A stretch of 64,000 nt of DNA, taken from positions 631,001 through 695,000 of the forward strand of contig NZ_CP040231.1 of NCBI RefSeq assembly GCF_006228325.1, written 5' to 3'. The stretch comes from Streptococcus sp. 1643 (GTDB lineage: Bacteria > Bacillota > Bacilli > Lactobacillales > Streptococcaceae). The position numbers and the translations under genes were made by a program. Under the pieces are notes generated by a model. The model saw nothing but the letters and a program-made list of their open reading frames with translations. It searched no databases and was not told where the DNA came from. This document shows, piece by piece, positions 54,589 to 64,000 of the stretch (position 1 is its first letter; the number at the start of each line of letters is the position of its first letter).

Positions 54589-55497
54589 ATGAACATTCAA
54601 CAATTACGCTATGTTGTGGCCATTGCCAATAGTGGTACTTTCCGTGAAGCTGCTGAAAAGATGTATGTTAGTCAGCCGAGTCTGTCTATTTCTGTGCGCG
54701 ATTTGGAAAAAGAGCTAGGCTTTAAGATTTTTCGTCGGACGAGTTCGGGGACTTTCTTAACCCGTCGTGGTATGGAATTTTATGAGAAAGCACAAGAGTT
54801 AGTCAAAGGCTTTGATGTTTTTCAAAATCAGTATGCCAATCCTGAGGAAGAAAAGGATGAATTTTCCATTGCCAGCCAGCACTATGACTTCTTGCCACCA
54901 ACCATTACGGCCTTTTCAGAGCGCCATCCTGACTATAAGAACTTTCGTATTTTTGAGTCTACCACAGTTCAAATTTTAGACGAAGTGGCTCAAGGACATA
55001 GTGAGATTGGGATTATCTACCTCAACAATCAAAATAAAAAGGGCATCATGCAACGGGTTGAAAAGCTTGGTTTAGAAGTTATTGAATTAATTCCTTTCCA
55101 GACTCACATTTATCTTCGTGAAGGGCATCCTTTAGCACAGAAAGAGGAATTGGTCATGGAGGACCTAGCGGATTTACCAACGGTTCGGTTTACTCAGGAA
55201 AAGGATGAGTATCTATACTATTCAGAGAACTTTGTCGACACCAGCGCGAGCTCGCAGATGTTCAATGTGACCGACCGTGCTACTTTGAATGGTATTTTGG
55301 AGCGGACAGATGCCTATGCGACTGGATCTGGATTTTTAGATAGTGACAGTGTTAATGGCATCACAGTCATTCGTCTCAAGGATAATCTAGATAATCGCAT
55401 GGTCTACGTCAAACGGGAAGAGGTGGAGCTTAGCCAAGCTGGGACTCTTTTCGTTGAGGTTATGCAAGAATATTTTGATCAAAAGAGGAAATCATGA
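54589..55497 (+). CDS. LysR-family regulator (CpsY/MtaR-like)
   Basis: The 302-residue regulator has an N-terminal HTH (about 1-60, with [19 protein letters not shown]) and a periplasmic-binding-like effector domain (about 90-300). It resembles streptococcal CpsY/MtaR, which control methionine uptake and surface traits; the exact regulon here is not readable. A TGGTATAAT extended -10 lies about 30 bases upstream. The stop overlaps lspA by 4 bases. Confidence 0.88.
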   Translation: MNIQQLRYVVAIANSGTFREAAEKMYVSQPSLSISVRDLEKELGFKIFRRTSSGTFLTRRGMEFYEKAQELVKGFDVFQNQYANPEEEKDEFSIASQHYDFLPPTITAFSERHPDYKNFRIFESTTVQILDEVAQGHSEIGIIYLNNQNKKGIMQRVEKLGLEVIELIPFQTHIYLREGHPLAQKEELVMEDLADLPTVRFTQEKDEYLYYSENFVDTSASSQMFNVTDRATLNGILERTDAYATGSGFLDSDSVNGITVIRLKDNLDNRMVYVKREEVELSQAGTLFVEVMQEYFDQKRKS

Positions 55498-55961
55498 AAA
55501 AAAGAGGAATAGTAGCAGTCATTGTACTGCTTTTGATTGGGCTGGATCAGTTGGTCAAAAATTATGTTGTCCAGCAGATTCCACTGGGTGAAGTTCGTTC
55601 GTGGATCCCCAATCTCGTTAGCTTGACCTATCTGCAAAATCGTGGGGCAGCCTTCTCCATGCTGCAAGATCAGCAGTGGTTATTTGCTGTCATTACACTG
55701 GTCGTCATGGTAGGTGCCATTTGGTATCTACATAAACACATGGAGGATTCTCTCTGGTTGGTTTTTGGACTGACCTTGATAATCGCGGGAGGTCTGGGCA
55801 ACTTTATCGACAGAATGAGTCAAGGTTTTGTGGTGGATATGTTTCACCTAGACTTTATCAACTTTGCGATTTTCAATGTTGCTGACAGCTATTTGACAGT
55901 TGGTGTGATTGTTTTATTGATTGCAATGCTTAAAGAGGAAGTAAATGGAAATAAAAATTGA
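55494..55961 (+). CDS. lspA: Lipoprotein signal peptidase
   Basis: LspA cleaves prolipoproteins after diacylglyceryl transfer. The 155-residue protein has four helices, with NRGAAFS near 46 and the catalytic aspartates in GNFIDR near 107-112 and NVADSYL near 130. It should process the lipoprotein encoded at 1284-2243, among others. It overlaps rluD by 17 bases. Confidence 0.95.
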   Translation: MKKRGIVAVIVLLLIGLDQLVKNYVVQQIPLGEVRSWIPNLVSLTYLQNRGAAFSMLQDQQWLFAVITLVVMVGAIWYLHKHMEDSLWLVFGLTLIIAGGLGNFIDRMSQGFVVDMFHLDFINFAIFNVADSYLTVGVIVLLIAMLKEEVNGNKN

Positions 55962-56844
55962 AACTGGTGGGCAACGTCTAGACAAGGCTCTGTCAGATCT
56001 GACAGAATTGTCACGCAGTCTCGCGAATGAACAAATCAAGGCTGGACAAGTTTTGGTGAATGGGCAAGTAAAGAAAGCCAAATACACTGTCCAAGAGGGG
56101 GATATCGTCACCTACCATGTGCCAGAACCGGAGGTTTTAGAGTATGTGGCTGAGGATATTCCGCTAGAAATCGTCTACCAAGATGAGGATGTAGCCGTTG
56201 TTAACAAACCTCAAGGGATGGTGGTTCATCCCAGCGCCGGTCATACTAGCGGAACCTTGGTCAATGCCCTCATGTACCATATCAAGGACTTGTCAGGTAT
56301 CAATGGGGTTCTCCGACCGGGTATTGTTCATCGCATAGACAAGGACACGTCTGGTCTCCTTATGATTGCTAAGAATGATGAGGCCCACTTAGCACTCGCT
56401 CAAGAACTCAAGGATAAGAAGTCTCTCCGCAAATACTGGGCGATTGTTCATGGCAATCTTCCCAATGATCGTGGTGTGATTGAAGCTCCGATTGGTCGTA
56501 GTGAAAAAGATCGTAAGAAACAGGCAGTGACTGCTAAAGGGAAGCCAGCAGTGACTCGTTTTCAAGTCTTGGAACGCTTTGGAGATTATAGTTTGCTAGA
56601 GTTGCAACTGGAAACAGGGCGTACTCACCAAATCCGTGTTCATATGGCTTATATTGGCCATCCAGTCGCTGGTGATGAAGTCTATGGTCCTCGTAAGACA
56701 CTGAAGGGACATGGGCAATTTCTCCATGCTAAGACTCTAGGCTTTACTCATCCGAGAACAGGTGAAACCTTGGAGTTCACAGCAGATATTCCAGAGATTT
56801 TTAAAGAAACGCTGGAAAGATTGCGTAAAACTGAGAATAGATAA
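55945..56844 (+). CDS. rluD: 23S rRNA pseudouridine synthase, RluD family
   Basis: The 299-residue protein has an N-terminal S4 RNA-binding domain (about 13-70) and a catalytic domain with the active-site Asp in [11 protein letters not shown] near residue 133. It likely modifies U1911/1915/1917 in helix 69, although RluC-type specificity cannot be excluded. Confidence 0.9.
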   Translation: MEIKIETGGQRLDKALSDLTELSRSLANEQIKAGQVLVNGQVKKAKYTVQEGDIVTYHVPEPEVLEYVAEDIPLEIVYQDEDVAVVNKPQGMVVHPSAGHTSGTLVNALMYHIKDLSGINGVLRPGIVHRIDKDTSGLLMIAKNDEAHLALAQELKDKKSLRKYWAIVHGNLPNDRGVIEAPIGRSEKDRKKQAVTAKGKPAVTRFQVLERFGDYSLLELQLETGRTHQIRVHMAYIGHPVAGDEVYGPRKTLKGHGQFLHAKTLGFTHPRTGETLEFTADIPEIFKETLERLRKTENR

Positions 56845-56846
56845 AA

Positions 56847-56876
56847 GAGTTGAGATGCCTTGTCTCAACCTTTTTC
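56847..56876 (+). terminator. Terminator of the LysR-lspA-rluD operon
   Basis: GTTGAGA, a 7-base loop, TCTCAAC and TTTTTC. Confidence 0.85.
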
Positions 56877-56906
56877 ATTTCAAGTCTTTTCCATTTTAAA
56901 GTATTC

Positions 56907-56915
56907 ATGTTATAA
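56907..56915 (+). promoter_or_regulatory. Extended -10 promoter of proBAC
   Basis: TGTTATAAT lies 30 bases before the proB ATG. Confidence 0.6.
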
Positions 56916-56945
56916 TGGATAAATATGAAGAATCGGAGTGAGAAT

Positions 56946-58055
56946 ATGAAGTACAAACGAATCGTCTTTAAGGTAGGGACTTCCTCCTTGACAAATGAAG
57001 ACGGGAGTTTATCAAGGAGTAAAGTAAAGGCAATTACCCAGCAATTGGCTATGCTACATGAAGCTGGACATGAGTTGATTTTAGTGTCATCTGGGGCAGT
57101 TGCCGCTGGATTTGGAGCTTTGGGTTTTAAAAAACGTCCGACCAAGATTGCAGATAAACAAGCTTCGGCTGCAGTTGGTCAGGGACTTTTGTTGGAGGAA
57201 TACACAACCAACCTCCTCATGCGCCAGATCGTTTCTGCACAAATCTTGCTGACACAGGATGATTTTGTAGATAAGCGTCGCTATAAGAATGCCCACCAGG
57301 CCTTGTCTGTATTGCTTCATCGTGGTGCAATCCCCATCATCAACGAGAATGACAGTGTCGTTATTGATGAGCTCAAGGTGGGTGATAATGACACTCTGAG
57401 TGCCCAGGTAGCGGCGATGGTCCAAGCAGACCTTTTAGTTCTCTTGACGGATGTGGACGGTCTCTATACCGGAAATCCCAACTCAGATCCAACAGCCAAA
57501 CGTTTGGAGAAAATCGAGACTATCAATCGTGAGATTATTGATATGGCTGGTGGAGCAGGTTCGTCAAACGGTACTGGGGGTATGTTGACAAAAATCAAAG
57601 CTGCAACTATTGCGACGGAGTCAGGTGTGCCAGTCTATATCTGCTCTTCCATGAAATCTGATGCCTTGATTGAAGCAGCAGAGGAGACCAAGGATGGATC
57701 CTTCTTTGTTGCGCAAGAGAAGGGACTTCGTACCCAGAAACAATGGCTGGCCTTCTATGCTCAAAGTCAGGGAACGATTTGGGTAGATGGTGGAGCTGCA
57801 GAGGCACTTTCAAAAAACGGGAAAAGTCTCCTTTTATCGGGTGTGGTAGAAGTGGAAGGAAACTTCTCTTACCACGATATTGTAACAGTAGCAGATAAAG
57901 AAACAGGTCAATCTCTTGGAAAGGGACGTGTCCAATTTGGTGTCTCAGCCCTAGAAGATATGCTCCGTTCTCAAAAAGCTAAGGGAGTCTTGATTCACCG
58001 TGATGACTGGATTTCCATCACTCCTGAAATCCAGCTGCTCTTTACAGAATTTTAG
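56946..58055 (+). CDS. proB: Glutamate 5-kinase
   Basis: ProB phosphorylates glutamate, the first and feedback-controlled step of proline synthesis. The 369-residue protein has an N-terminal amino-acid-kinase domain (FKVGTSSLT start, SSGAVAAG near 48, INENDSV near 137) and a C-terminal PUA domain (about 275-369). ATG 56946 follows GGAG by 7 bases; an ATG at 56925 lies upstream of the RBS. Confidence 0.96.
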   Translation: MKYKRIVFKVGTSSLTNEDGSLSRSKVKAITQQLAMLHEAGHELILVSSGAVAAGFGALGFKKRPTKIADKQASAAVGQGLLLEEYTTNLLMRQIVSAQILLTQDDFVDKRRYKNAHQALSVLLHRGAIPIINENDSVVIDELKVGDNDTLSAQVAAMVQADLLVLLTDVDGLYTGNPNSDPTAKRLEKIETINREIIDMAGGAGSSNGTGGMLTKIKAATIATESGVPVYICSSMKSDALIEAAEETKDGSFFVAQEKGLRTQKQWLAFYAQSQGTIWVDGGAAEALSKNGKSLLLSGVVEVEGNFSYHDIVTVADKETGQSLGKGRVQFGVSALEDMLRSQKAKGVLIHRDDWISITPEIQLLFTEF

Positions 58056-58064
58056 AGGTGAACG

Positions 58065-59327
58065 ATGGTAAGTACACAAGAACAATTCGAACAGGTACAG
58101 GCTGTTAAGAAATCAATCAATACTGCCAGTGAAGCAGTGAAAAACCAAGCCTTGCTAGCTATGGCTGATTATTTATTGGCAGCTACTGAGGAGATTTTAG
58201 AGGCCAATGCCCTCGATATGGCAGCGGCCAAGGGGAAAATCTCAGATGTCATGCTAGACCGTCTTTATTTGGATGAGGGACGTATAGAAGCGATGGCAAG
58301 AGGGATTCGTGAAGTGGTTGCTTTACCAGATCCTATTGGTGAGGTCCTAGAGACAAGTCATCTTGAAAATGGCTTGGTAATCACCAAAAAACGTGTGGCT
58401 ATGGGGGTTATTGGTATTATCTATGAAAGCCGTCCAAATGTGACGTCTGATGCGGCTGCTTTGGCTCTCAAAAGTGGCAATGCGGTCGTTCTTCGTAGTG
58501 GTAAGGACGCCTACCAAACAGCTCATGCTATTGTCACAGCCTTAAAGAAGGGCTTGGAGACGACGATCATCCATCCAGAGGTGATTCAACTGGTGGAAGA
58601 TACTAGTCGTGAAAGTAGCTATGCTATGATGAAGGCCAAGGGTTATCTAGACCTTCTTATTCCTCGTGGAGGTGCTGGCTTGATCAATGCCGTGGTTGAA
58701 AATGCTATCGTACCCGTTATCGAGACAGGAACTGGGATTGTACATGTCTATGTGGATAAGGATGCCGATGAAGACAAGGCTCTGTCTATCATTAACAATG
58801 CTAAAACCAGTCGTCCTTCTGTCTGCAATGCTATGGAGGTCTTGCTGGTTCATGAAGACAAGGCAGCACGTTTTCTTCCTCGCTTGGAGAAAGTGCTGGT
58901 TACAAGTCGGAAAGAAGCTGGACTGGAACCAATTCAATTCCGCTTGGATGAGAAAGCAAGTCAGTCTCTTTCAGGTCGAGCAGCTGAGGCGCAAGACTTT
59001 GACACTGAGTTTTTAGACTATGTCCTAGCTGTTAAGGTCGTGAGTAGTTTAGAAGAAGCGGTTGTGCATATTGAAGCCCACAGTACCCATCATTCGGATG
59101 CCATTGTGACGGAAAATGCTGAAGCGGCAGCCTACTTTACAGATCAAGTGGATTCAGCAGCGGTTTATGTCAATGCCTCAACGCGTTTCACTGATGGAGG
59201 TCAATTTGGTCTTGGATGTGAGATGGGGATTTCTACTCAGAAACTGCATGCGCGTGGGCCTATGGGCTTGAAAGAGTTGACCAGCTACAAGTATGTGGTT
59301 ACTGGTGACGGACAGATAAGGGAGTAA
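58065..59327 (+). CDS. proA: Glutamate-5-semialdehyde dehydrogenase
   Basis: ProA reduces glutamyl-5-phosphate to the semialdehyde with NADPH. The 420-residue enzyme has the aldehyde-dehydrogenase fold, with YESRPNVT near 124 and the catalytic cysteine in [11 protein letters not shown] near 256. It begins 9 bases after proB. Confidence 0.97.
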   Translation: MVSTQEQFEQVQAVKKSINTASEAVKNQALLAMADYLLAATEEILEANALDMAAAKGKISDVMLDRLYLDEGRIEAMARGIREVVALPDPIGEVLETSHLENGLVITKKRVAMGVIGIIYESRPNVTSDAAALALKSGNAVVLRSGKDAYQTAHAIVTALKKGLETTIIHPEVIQLVEDTSRESSYAMMKAKGYLDLLIPRGGAGLINAVVENAIVPVIETGTGIVHVYVDKDADEDKALSIINNAKTSRPSVCNAMEVLLVHEDKAARFLPRLEKVLVTSRKEAGLEPIQFRLDEKASQSLSGRAAEAQDFDTEFLDYVLAVKVVSSLEEAVVHIEAHSTHHSDAIVTENAEAAAYFTDQVDSAAVYVNASTRFTDGGQFGLGCEMGISTQKLHARGPMGLKELTSYKYVVTGDGQIRE

Positions 59328-59330
59328 GAG

Positions 59331-60128
59331 ATGAAGATTGGATTTATCGGTTTGGGGAATATGGGAGCTAGCTTGGCTAAGGCTGTTGTGCAGGCCAAGA
59401 CGGGTGCTCAGATTCTCCTTGCCAATCGTAGTCAAGCAAAAGTAGATGCTTTCATTGTCAACTTTGGTGGTCAGGCTTCCAGCAATGAAGAAATCTTCGC
59501 AGAAGCAGATGTGATTTTTCTAGGAGTAAAGCCTGCGCAGTTTTCTGAACTGCTTGCTCAATATCAGACCATCCTTGAAAAAAGAGAGAGTCTTCTTTTG
59601 ATTTCCATGGCAGCTGGATTGACTTTGGAAAAACTAGCTAGTCTTATCCCAAGTCAACATCGTATCATTCGCATCATGCCCAATACTCCAGTGGCTATCG
59701 GTCAAGGGGTGATTAGTTATGCCATGTCAGCAAACTGTCTTGCTGAGGACGGTGAACTCTTTTGTCAGCTTTTATCCAATGCGGGTCTATTGGTTGAGCT
59801 TGGGGATGACTTAATTGATGCGGCGACAGGTCTTGCAGGTTGTGGGCCAGCCTTTGTCTACCTCTTTATCGAGGCTTTGGCAGATGCAGGTGTTCAGTCA
59901 GGATTGCCACGAGAAACGGCTTTGAAAATGGCAGCCCAAACAGTAGTTGGAGCTGGACAAATGGTTCTGGAAAGTCAGCAACATCCTGCGGTCTTGAAAG
60001 ACCAAGTTTGCAGTCCAGGTGGTTCGACTATCGCTGGTGTAGCAAGTCTGGAAGAACATGCCTTTAGAGGTACCGTCATGGACGCAGTTCAGCAAGCCTA
60101 CAAACGAACACAAGAATTAGGTAAATAA
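59331..60128 (+). CDS. proC: Pyrroline-5-carboxylate reductase
   Basis: ProC reduces pyrroline-5-carboxylate to proline. The 265-residue protein has the N-terminal NAD(P) motif FIGLGNMG, IMPNTPVAIGQG near 120, and the C-terminal signature CSPGGSTIAGV near 225. It starts 3 bases after the proA stop, completing a full proline operon. Confidence 0.97.
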   Translation: MKIGFIGLGNMGASLAKAVVQAKTGAQILLANRSQAKVDAFIVNFGGQASSNEEIFAEADVIFLGVKPAQFSELLAQYQTILEKRESLLLISMAAGLTLEKLASLIPSQHRIIRIMPNTPVAIGQGVISYAMSANCLAEDGELFCQLLSNAGLLVELGDDLIDAATGLAGCGPAFVYLFIEALADAGVQSGLPRETALKMAAQTVVGAGQMVLESQQHPAVLKDQVCSPGGSTIAGVASLEEHAFRGTVMDAVQQAYKRTQELGK

Positions 60129-60156
60129 GAGGTTGGGTGACTCCCAGCCTCTTTTA
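60127..60156 (+). terminator. Terminator of proBAC
   Basis: AGAGGTTGGG and CCCAGCCTCT pair with one mismatch and a 5-base loop, followed by TTTT. Confidence 0.82.
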
Positions 60157-60248
60157 TGGTCGATTGAATGGAGAAGACGCAAAAAGATTGTCACAAAAAT
60201 CTATTTTTTTGATAGAATAGAAGATAGTAAAAAAGAAATGAGTTAGAC

Positions 60249-60887
60249 ATGTCAAAAGGATTTTTAGTCTCTTTTGAGGGACCAGAGGGAGCAGGAAAGA
60301 CCAGTGTTTTAGAGACTCTACTCCCAATTTTAGAGGAAAAAGGAGTAGAAGTGTTGACGACCCGTGAACCTGGCGGAGTCTTGATCGGGGAGAAGATTAG
60401 GGAAGTGATTTTGGATCCAAGTCATACGCAGATGGATCCTAAAACAGAGCTTCTTCTCTATATCGCCAGTCGCAGACAGCATTTGGTAGAAAAAGTTCTT
60501 CCAGCACTTGAAGATGGCAAGTTGGTCATTATGGACCGCTTCATCGATAGTTCTGTTGCTTATCAGGGATTTGGCCGTGGCTTGGATATTGATGCCATTG
60601 ATTGGCTCAATCACTTTGCGACAGATGGACTTAAACCCGATTTGACACTCTATTTTGACATCGAGGTGGAAGAGGGGCTGGCTCGCATTGCTGCTAATAG
60701 TGACCGCGAGGTCAATCGTTTGGACTTGGAAGGCTTGGACTTGCACAAGAAAGTCCGTCAAGGCTACCTTTCTCTTCTGGACAAAGAAGGAAATCGCATT
60801 GTCAAGATTGATGCGAGTCTTCCTTTGGAGCAAGTTGTGGAAACGACCAAGGCTGTCTTGTTTGACAGAATGGGCTTGGCTAAATGA
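60249..60887 (+). CDS. tmk: Thymidylate kinase
   Basis: Tmk converts dTMP to dTDP. The 212-residue protein has the P-loop [11 protein letters not shown] (residues 9-19), DRF/DR motif [13 protein letters not shown] near 96-108 and the lid region. It is first of tmk-holB-yabA-rsmI and overlaps holB by 4 bases. Confidence 0.97.
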   Translation: MSKGFLVSFEGPEGAGKTSVLETLLPILEEKGVEVLTTREPGGVLIGEKIREVILDPSHTQMDPKTELLLYIASRRQHLVEKVLPALEDGKLVIMDRFIDSSVAYQGFGRGLDIDAIDWLNHFATDGLKPDLTLYFDIEVEEGLARIAANSDREVNRLDLEGLDLHKKVRQGYLSLLDKEGNRIVKIDASLPLEQVVETTKAVLFDRMGLAK

Positions 60888-61774
60888 AACAAGAACAACT
60901 AAAAGCTTGGCAGCCAGACCAGTTTGACCGCTTTGTCCGTATCCTAGAACAAGATCAGCTCAATCACGCCTATCTCTTTTCAGGTTTCTTTGGAAGCTTG
61001 GAAATGGCGCAGTTTTTGGCTAAGAGCCTCTTTTGTAGGGATAAAGTAGGCGTTTTGCCGTGTGAGAAATGCCGAAACTGTAAGCTGATTGAACAGGAAG
61101 AATTCCCCGATGTTACCTTGATTAAGCCAGTCAATCAGGTCATCAAGACAGAACGCATTCGGGAATTGGTGGGTCAGTTTTCTCAAGCAGGGATTGAAAG
61201 TCAGCAGCAGGTCTTTATTATTGAGCAGGCGGAGAAAATGCATCCTAACGCGGCTAATTCTCTGCTCAAGGTCATCGAAGAACCCCAGAGTGAAGTTTAC
61301 ATTTTCTTCTTGACCAGCGATGAGGAAAAAATCTTGCCAACAATCCGTAGTCGGACCCAGATTTTCCATTTTAAAAAGCAAGAAGAAAAGCTCATCCATC
61401 AATTAGAACAAGCAGGTCTGGTCAAGAAAAAAGCAACTCTCTTAGCCCAGTTTTGTCAATCACGTGCTGAAGCTGAAAAGTTGGTCAATCAGGCTAGTTT
61501 TTGGACCTTGGTGGATGAGAGCGAACGCCTGCTGACCTGGTTATTAGCTAAGAAAAAAGAGAGTTATTTGCAAGTTGCGAAATTAGCCAGCTTGGTAGAT
61601 GACAAGGAAAAACAAGATCAGGTCTTGCGAATCCTCGAAGTCCTCTGTGGGCAGGATCTCTTGCAAGCAAGGATTCGACAGATTCTACAAGATTTACTAG
61701 AAGCTAGAAAAATGTGGCAGGCTAATGTCAGCTTTCAAAATGCTATGGAATATCTGGTCTTGAAAGAAATATAA
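60884..61774 (+). CDS. holB: DNA polymerase III delta-prime subunit
   Basis: HolB is a structural AAA+ subunit of the clamp loader. The 296-residue protein has a degenerate P-loop region ([13 protein letters not shown]) as expected for delta-prime, a zinc module with four cysteines in the segment CEKCRNC and the preceding [11 protein letters not shown], and the AAA+ sensor region RSRTQIFHF. It lacks ATPase motifs, which is normal for this subunit. Confidence 0.93.
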   Translation: MKQEQLKAWQPDQFDRFVRILEQDQLNHAYLFSGFFGSLEMAQFLAKSLFCRDKVGVLPCEKCRNCKLIEQEEFPDVTLIKPVNQVIKTERIRELVGQFSQAGIESQQQVFIIEQAEKMHPNAANSLLKVIEEPQSEVYIFFLTSDEEKILPTIRSRTQIFHFKKQEEKLIHQLEQAGLVKKKATLLAQFCQSRAEAEKLVNQASFWTLVDESERLLTWLLAKKKESYLQVAKLASLVDDKEKQDQVLRILEVLCGQDLLQARIRQILQDLLEARKMWQANVSFQNAMEYLVLKEI

Positions 61775-61810
61775 ACTCAATGAAGGATAAAGAAAGGAAA
61801 GGGCTGGTTT

Positions 61811-62128
61811 ATGGACAAAAAAGAATTATTTGACGCGCTGGATGATTTTTCCCAACAGTTACTGGTGACCTTGGCCGATGTGGAAGCCATCAAGAAAAAT
61901 CTCAAGAGCCTGGTAGAGGAAAATACAGCTCTTCGCTTGGAAAATAGTAAGTTGCGCGAACGCTTGGGCGAGGTGGAAGCAGATACTCCCGTCAAGGCTA
62001 AGCATGTTCGTGAAAGCGTCCGTCGAATCTATAAGGACGGTTTTCACGTATGTAATGATTTTTATGGACAACGCCGAGAGCAGGACGAGGAATGTATGTT
62101 CTGTGACGAGTTGTTGTACAGGGAGTAG
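61811..62128 (+). CDS. yabA: Replication initiation control protein YabA
   Basis: YabA links DnaA and DnaN to limit initiation. The 105-residue protein has an N-terminal coiled coil (about 5-65) that makes the tetramer and a C-terminal zinc motif with HVCNDFYG and CMFC. Many Firmicutes place yaaT (PSP1 domain) between holB and yabA; it is absent here. Confidence 0.92.
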   Translation: MDKKELFDALDDFSQQLLVTLADVEAIKKNLKSLVEENTALRLENSKLRERLGEVEADTPVKAKHVRESVRRIYKDGFHVCNDFYGQRREQDEECMFCDELLYRE

Positions 62129-62130
62129 GC

Positions 62131-63009
62131 ATGCAGATTCAAAAAAGTTTTAAGGGACAATCTCCATATGGCAAACTTTATCTAGTGGCAACGCCGATTG
62201 GCAATCTAGATGACATGACCTTTCGTGCCATTCAGACCTTGAAAGAAGTGGACTGGATTGCAGCTGAGGACACGCGCAATACAGGACTTTTGCTCAAGCA
62301 TTTTGACATTTCCACCAAGCAGATTAGTTTTCACGAGCACAATGCCAAGGAAAAAATTCCTGATTTGATTGGTTTCTTGAAAGCAGGCCAAAGTATCGCT
62401 CAGGTATCCGATGCGGGTCTGCCTAGTATCTCGGACCCTGGTCATGATTTGGTTAAGGCAGCTATTGAGGAAGAAATTGCAGTAGTGACAGTTCCGGGTG
62501 CCTCTGCAGGGATTTCTGCTTTGATTGCCAGTGGTTTAGCTCCACAACCACATATCTTTTACGGTTTCTTACCGAGAAAATCAGGCCAGCAAAAGCAATT
62601 TTTCGACTTAAAAAAAGATTACCCAGAAACTCAGATTTTCTACGAATCGCCCCACCGTGTATCAGATACATTGGAAAATATGCTAGAAGTCTACGGTGAC
62701 CGCTCGGTAGTCTTGGTCAGGGAATTGACCAAAATCTATGAAGAATACCAACGAGGAAAGATTTCAGAGCTACTAGAAAGTATTGCTGAAACGCCACTCA
62801 AGGGTGAATGCCTTCTCATCGTTAAAGGCGCAAGTCAGGATGTGGAGGAAAAGGACGAGGAGGACTTGTTTTCAGAAATCCAATCTCGTATCCAGCAAGG
62901 CATGAAGAAAAATCAAGCCATTAAGGAAGTTGCGAAACTCTACCAGTGGAATAAAAGCCAACTCTACGCTGCCTACCACGAATGGGAAGAAAATCAAGAA
63001 AATGACTAA
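62131..63009 (+). CDS. rsmI: 16S rRNA 2'-O-ribose C1402 methyltransferase
   Basis: RsmI methylates C1402 of 16S rRNA. The 292-residue tetrapyrrole-methylase-fold protein has VATPIGNLDD near residue 19-28, AEDTRNTGLLL near 50, SDAGLPSISDPG near 94 and VPGASA near 122. It follows yabA by 2 bases. Confidence 0.96.
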   Translation: MQIQKSFKGQSPYGKLYLVATPIGNLDDMTFRAIQTLKEVDWIAAEDTRNTGLLLKHFDISTKQISFHEHNAKEKIPDLIGFLKAGQSIAQVSDAGLPSISDPGHDLVKAAIEEEIAVVTVPGASAGISALIASGLAPQPHIFYGFLPRKSGQQKQFFDLKKDYPETQIFYESPHRVSDTLENMLEVYGDRSVVLVRELTKIYEEYQRGKISELLESIAETPLKGECLLIVKGASQDVEEKDEEDLFSEIQSRIQQGMKKNQAIKEVAKLYQWNKSQLYAAYHEWEENQEND

Positions 63010-63040
63010 ACAGGGAAGTTTGCCATCTTCCCTTTTTTTG
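63010..63040 (+). terminator. Terminator of the tmk-rsmI operon
   Basis: AGGGAAG, an 8-base loop, CTTCCCT and a long T-run. Confidence 0.88.
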
Positions 63041-63142
63041 TTATACTAGTAGAAGAAAAATTAGAAAGATTTGTGGGTGTCAAACAGTCTAGTAGCTTGT
63101 TTTGATATGAACTTAGGTTCCACCCAAAGAGGTATTAGTGTC

Positions 63143-64000
63143 GTGTCTCAATCTTATATCAATGTTATCGGTGCTGGTTTGGCAGGTTCTGAAGCAGCTT
63201 ACCAAATCGCAGAACGCGGTATTCCAGTTAAACTTTATGAAATGCGTGGGGTCAAGTCAACACCTCAGCACAAAACAGACAATTTTGCTGAATTGGTTTG
63301 TTCCAATTCCTTACGTGGGGATGCTTTGACCAATGCAGTTGGGCTTCTCAAGGAAGAAATGCGTCGCTTGGGTTCTGTTATCTTGGAATCTGCTGAAGCT
63401 ACACGTGTTCCTGCTGGTGGAGCCCTTGCGGTGGACCGTGATGGTTTCTCTCAAATGGTGACTGAAAAAGTGGCTAATCACCCCTTGATTGAAGTGGTTC
63501 GTGATGAAATTACAGAATTGCCGACTGATGTTATTACAGTTGTCGCTACTGGTCCTTTAACCAGCGATGCCCTAGCTGAAAAGATTCATGCCCTTAATGA
63601 CGGTGATGGTTTCTATTTCTACGATGCGGCGGCGCCGATTATCGATGTCAATACCATCGATATGAGCAAGGTCTATCTCAAGTCTCGTTATGACAAGGGA
63701 GAAGCAGCCTACCTCAATGCCCCTATGACCAAGCAAGAATTTATGGATTTCCATGAAGCATTGATCAATGCGGAAGAAGCCCCGCTCAATTCGTTTGAAA
63801 AAGAAAAGTACTTTGAAGGTTGTATGCCTATCGAAGTCATGGCTAAGCGTGGCATTAAAACCATGCTTTATGGTCCGATGAAGCCAGTCGGTTTGGAGTA
63901 TCCAGACGATTATACAGGCCCTCGTGACGGGGAGTTCAAAACACCGTATGCAGTTGTCCAGCTTCGTCAGGACAATGCGGCTGGTAGCCTCTACAATATC
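63143..64000 (+). CDS. trmFO: tRNA (uracil-5-)-methyltransferase TrmFO, 5' part
   Basis: TrmFO makes ribothymidine-54 in tRNA with folate and FADH2. The first 286 codons are present and the frame runs off the window end. The FAD-binding motif is [12 protein letters not shown] (residues 8-19). [15 protein letters not shown] near 50 and [13 protein letters not shown] near 88 are typical of the family. The start is GTG 63143; AAGAGG lies about 10 bases upstream. A GTG at 63138 is out of frame. Confidence 0.93.
   Translation, partial: MSQSYINVIGAGLAGSEAAYQIAERGIPVKLYEMRGVKSTPQHKTDNFAELVCSNSLRGDALTNAVGLLKEEMRRLGSVILESAEATRVPAGGALAVDRDGFSQMVTEKVANHPLIEVVRDEITELPTDVITVVATGPLTSDALAEKIHALNDGDGFYFYDAAAPIIDVNTIDMSKVYLKSRYDKGEAAYLNAPMTKQEFMDFHEALINAEEAPLNSFEKEKYFEGCMPIEVMAKRGIKTMLYGPMKPVGLEYPDDYTGPRDGEFKTPYAVVQLRQDNAAGSLYNI

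Overview
The window is a chromosomal segment of a low-GC Gram-positive coccus, almost certainly a mitis-group Streptococcus (S. mitis / S. oralis / S. pneumoniae relatives). The evidence is a tmRNA whose tag reads AKNNTSYALAA, extended -10 promoters of the TATGGTATAAT kind, a class C-type fructose operon, CppA, Pde2, and housekeeping blocks that I recognise from pneumococcus. The typical pneumococcal pce/cbpE gene between rluD and proB is absent, which argues for a non-pneumococcal relative. That recollection of gene order was not checked against a database.

Layout. 1-2.5 kb: SGNH hydrolase, tmRNA, two serine tRNAs and a lipoprotein. 2.6-8.7 kb: fruR-fruK-fruA under a cre-bearing promoter, then an FtsK/SpoIIIE translocase. 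8.7-18.3 kb: small membrane protein, cysteine desulfurase-thiI, a cassette of two esterases plus an ATP-grasp ligase, aquaglyceroporin, cppA, a serine hydrolase and a DMT transporter. 18.3-25.3 kb: uracil permease with a PyrR leader, rsmG, lemA-htpX, a CPBP protease bracketed by a duplicated htpX tail, an ABC-F ATPase with a long attenuator leader, and a small helical protein. 25.4-33 kb: DUF177, nth, then pyrR-pyrB-carA-(445 bp structured gap)-carB. 33.2-39.2 kb: mntH, rpmE2, acidic-tailed membrane protein, pde2, flavodoxin, chorismate mutase, two crcB genes, rplS and tRNA-Arg.

39.2-47.6 kb is the accessory region. A prophage scar sits at the tRNA-Arg 3' end: a 15-bp att repeat on each side, an integrase tail, a lysin-like tail and a small HTH gene. 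Behind it lie about a dozen small genes that look like an orphan immunity array of the polymorphic-toxin kind. They include an Imm74-like protein, a DUF4299-like protein, two DUF6572-like proteins, a short domain found four times in three neighbouring genes, and a stub resembling a toxin C-terminus directly before a putative immunity gene. No full toxin or secretion gene is present.

47.6-64 kb returns to core genes: HAD phosphatase, HD phosphohydrolase, DUF1934, DEAD-box helicase, Gfo/Idh oxidoreductase, YoaK-like protein, rplU-prp-rpmA, a LysR regulator-lspA-rluD, proB-proA-proC, tmk-holB-yabA-rsmI and the start of trmFO.

How parts work together. PyrR leaders precede the uracil permease and the pyr operon, so salvage and de novo pyrimidine supply are jointly controlled. 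Two further PyrR-box-like hairpins lie in the carA-carB gap. The desulfurase feeds ThiI for 4-thiouridine and thiazole sulfur. Prp removes the N-terminal extension of L27 encoded two genes downstream. The three pro genes form the complete glutamate-to-proline pathway.
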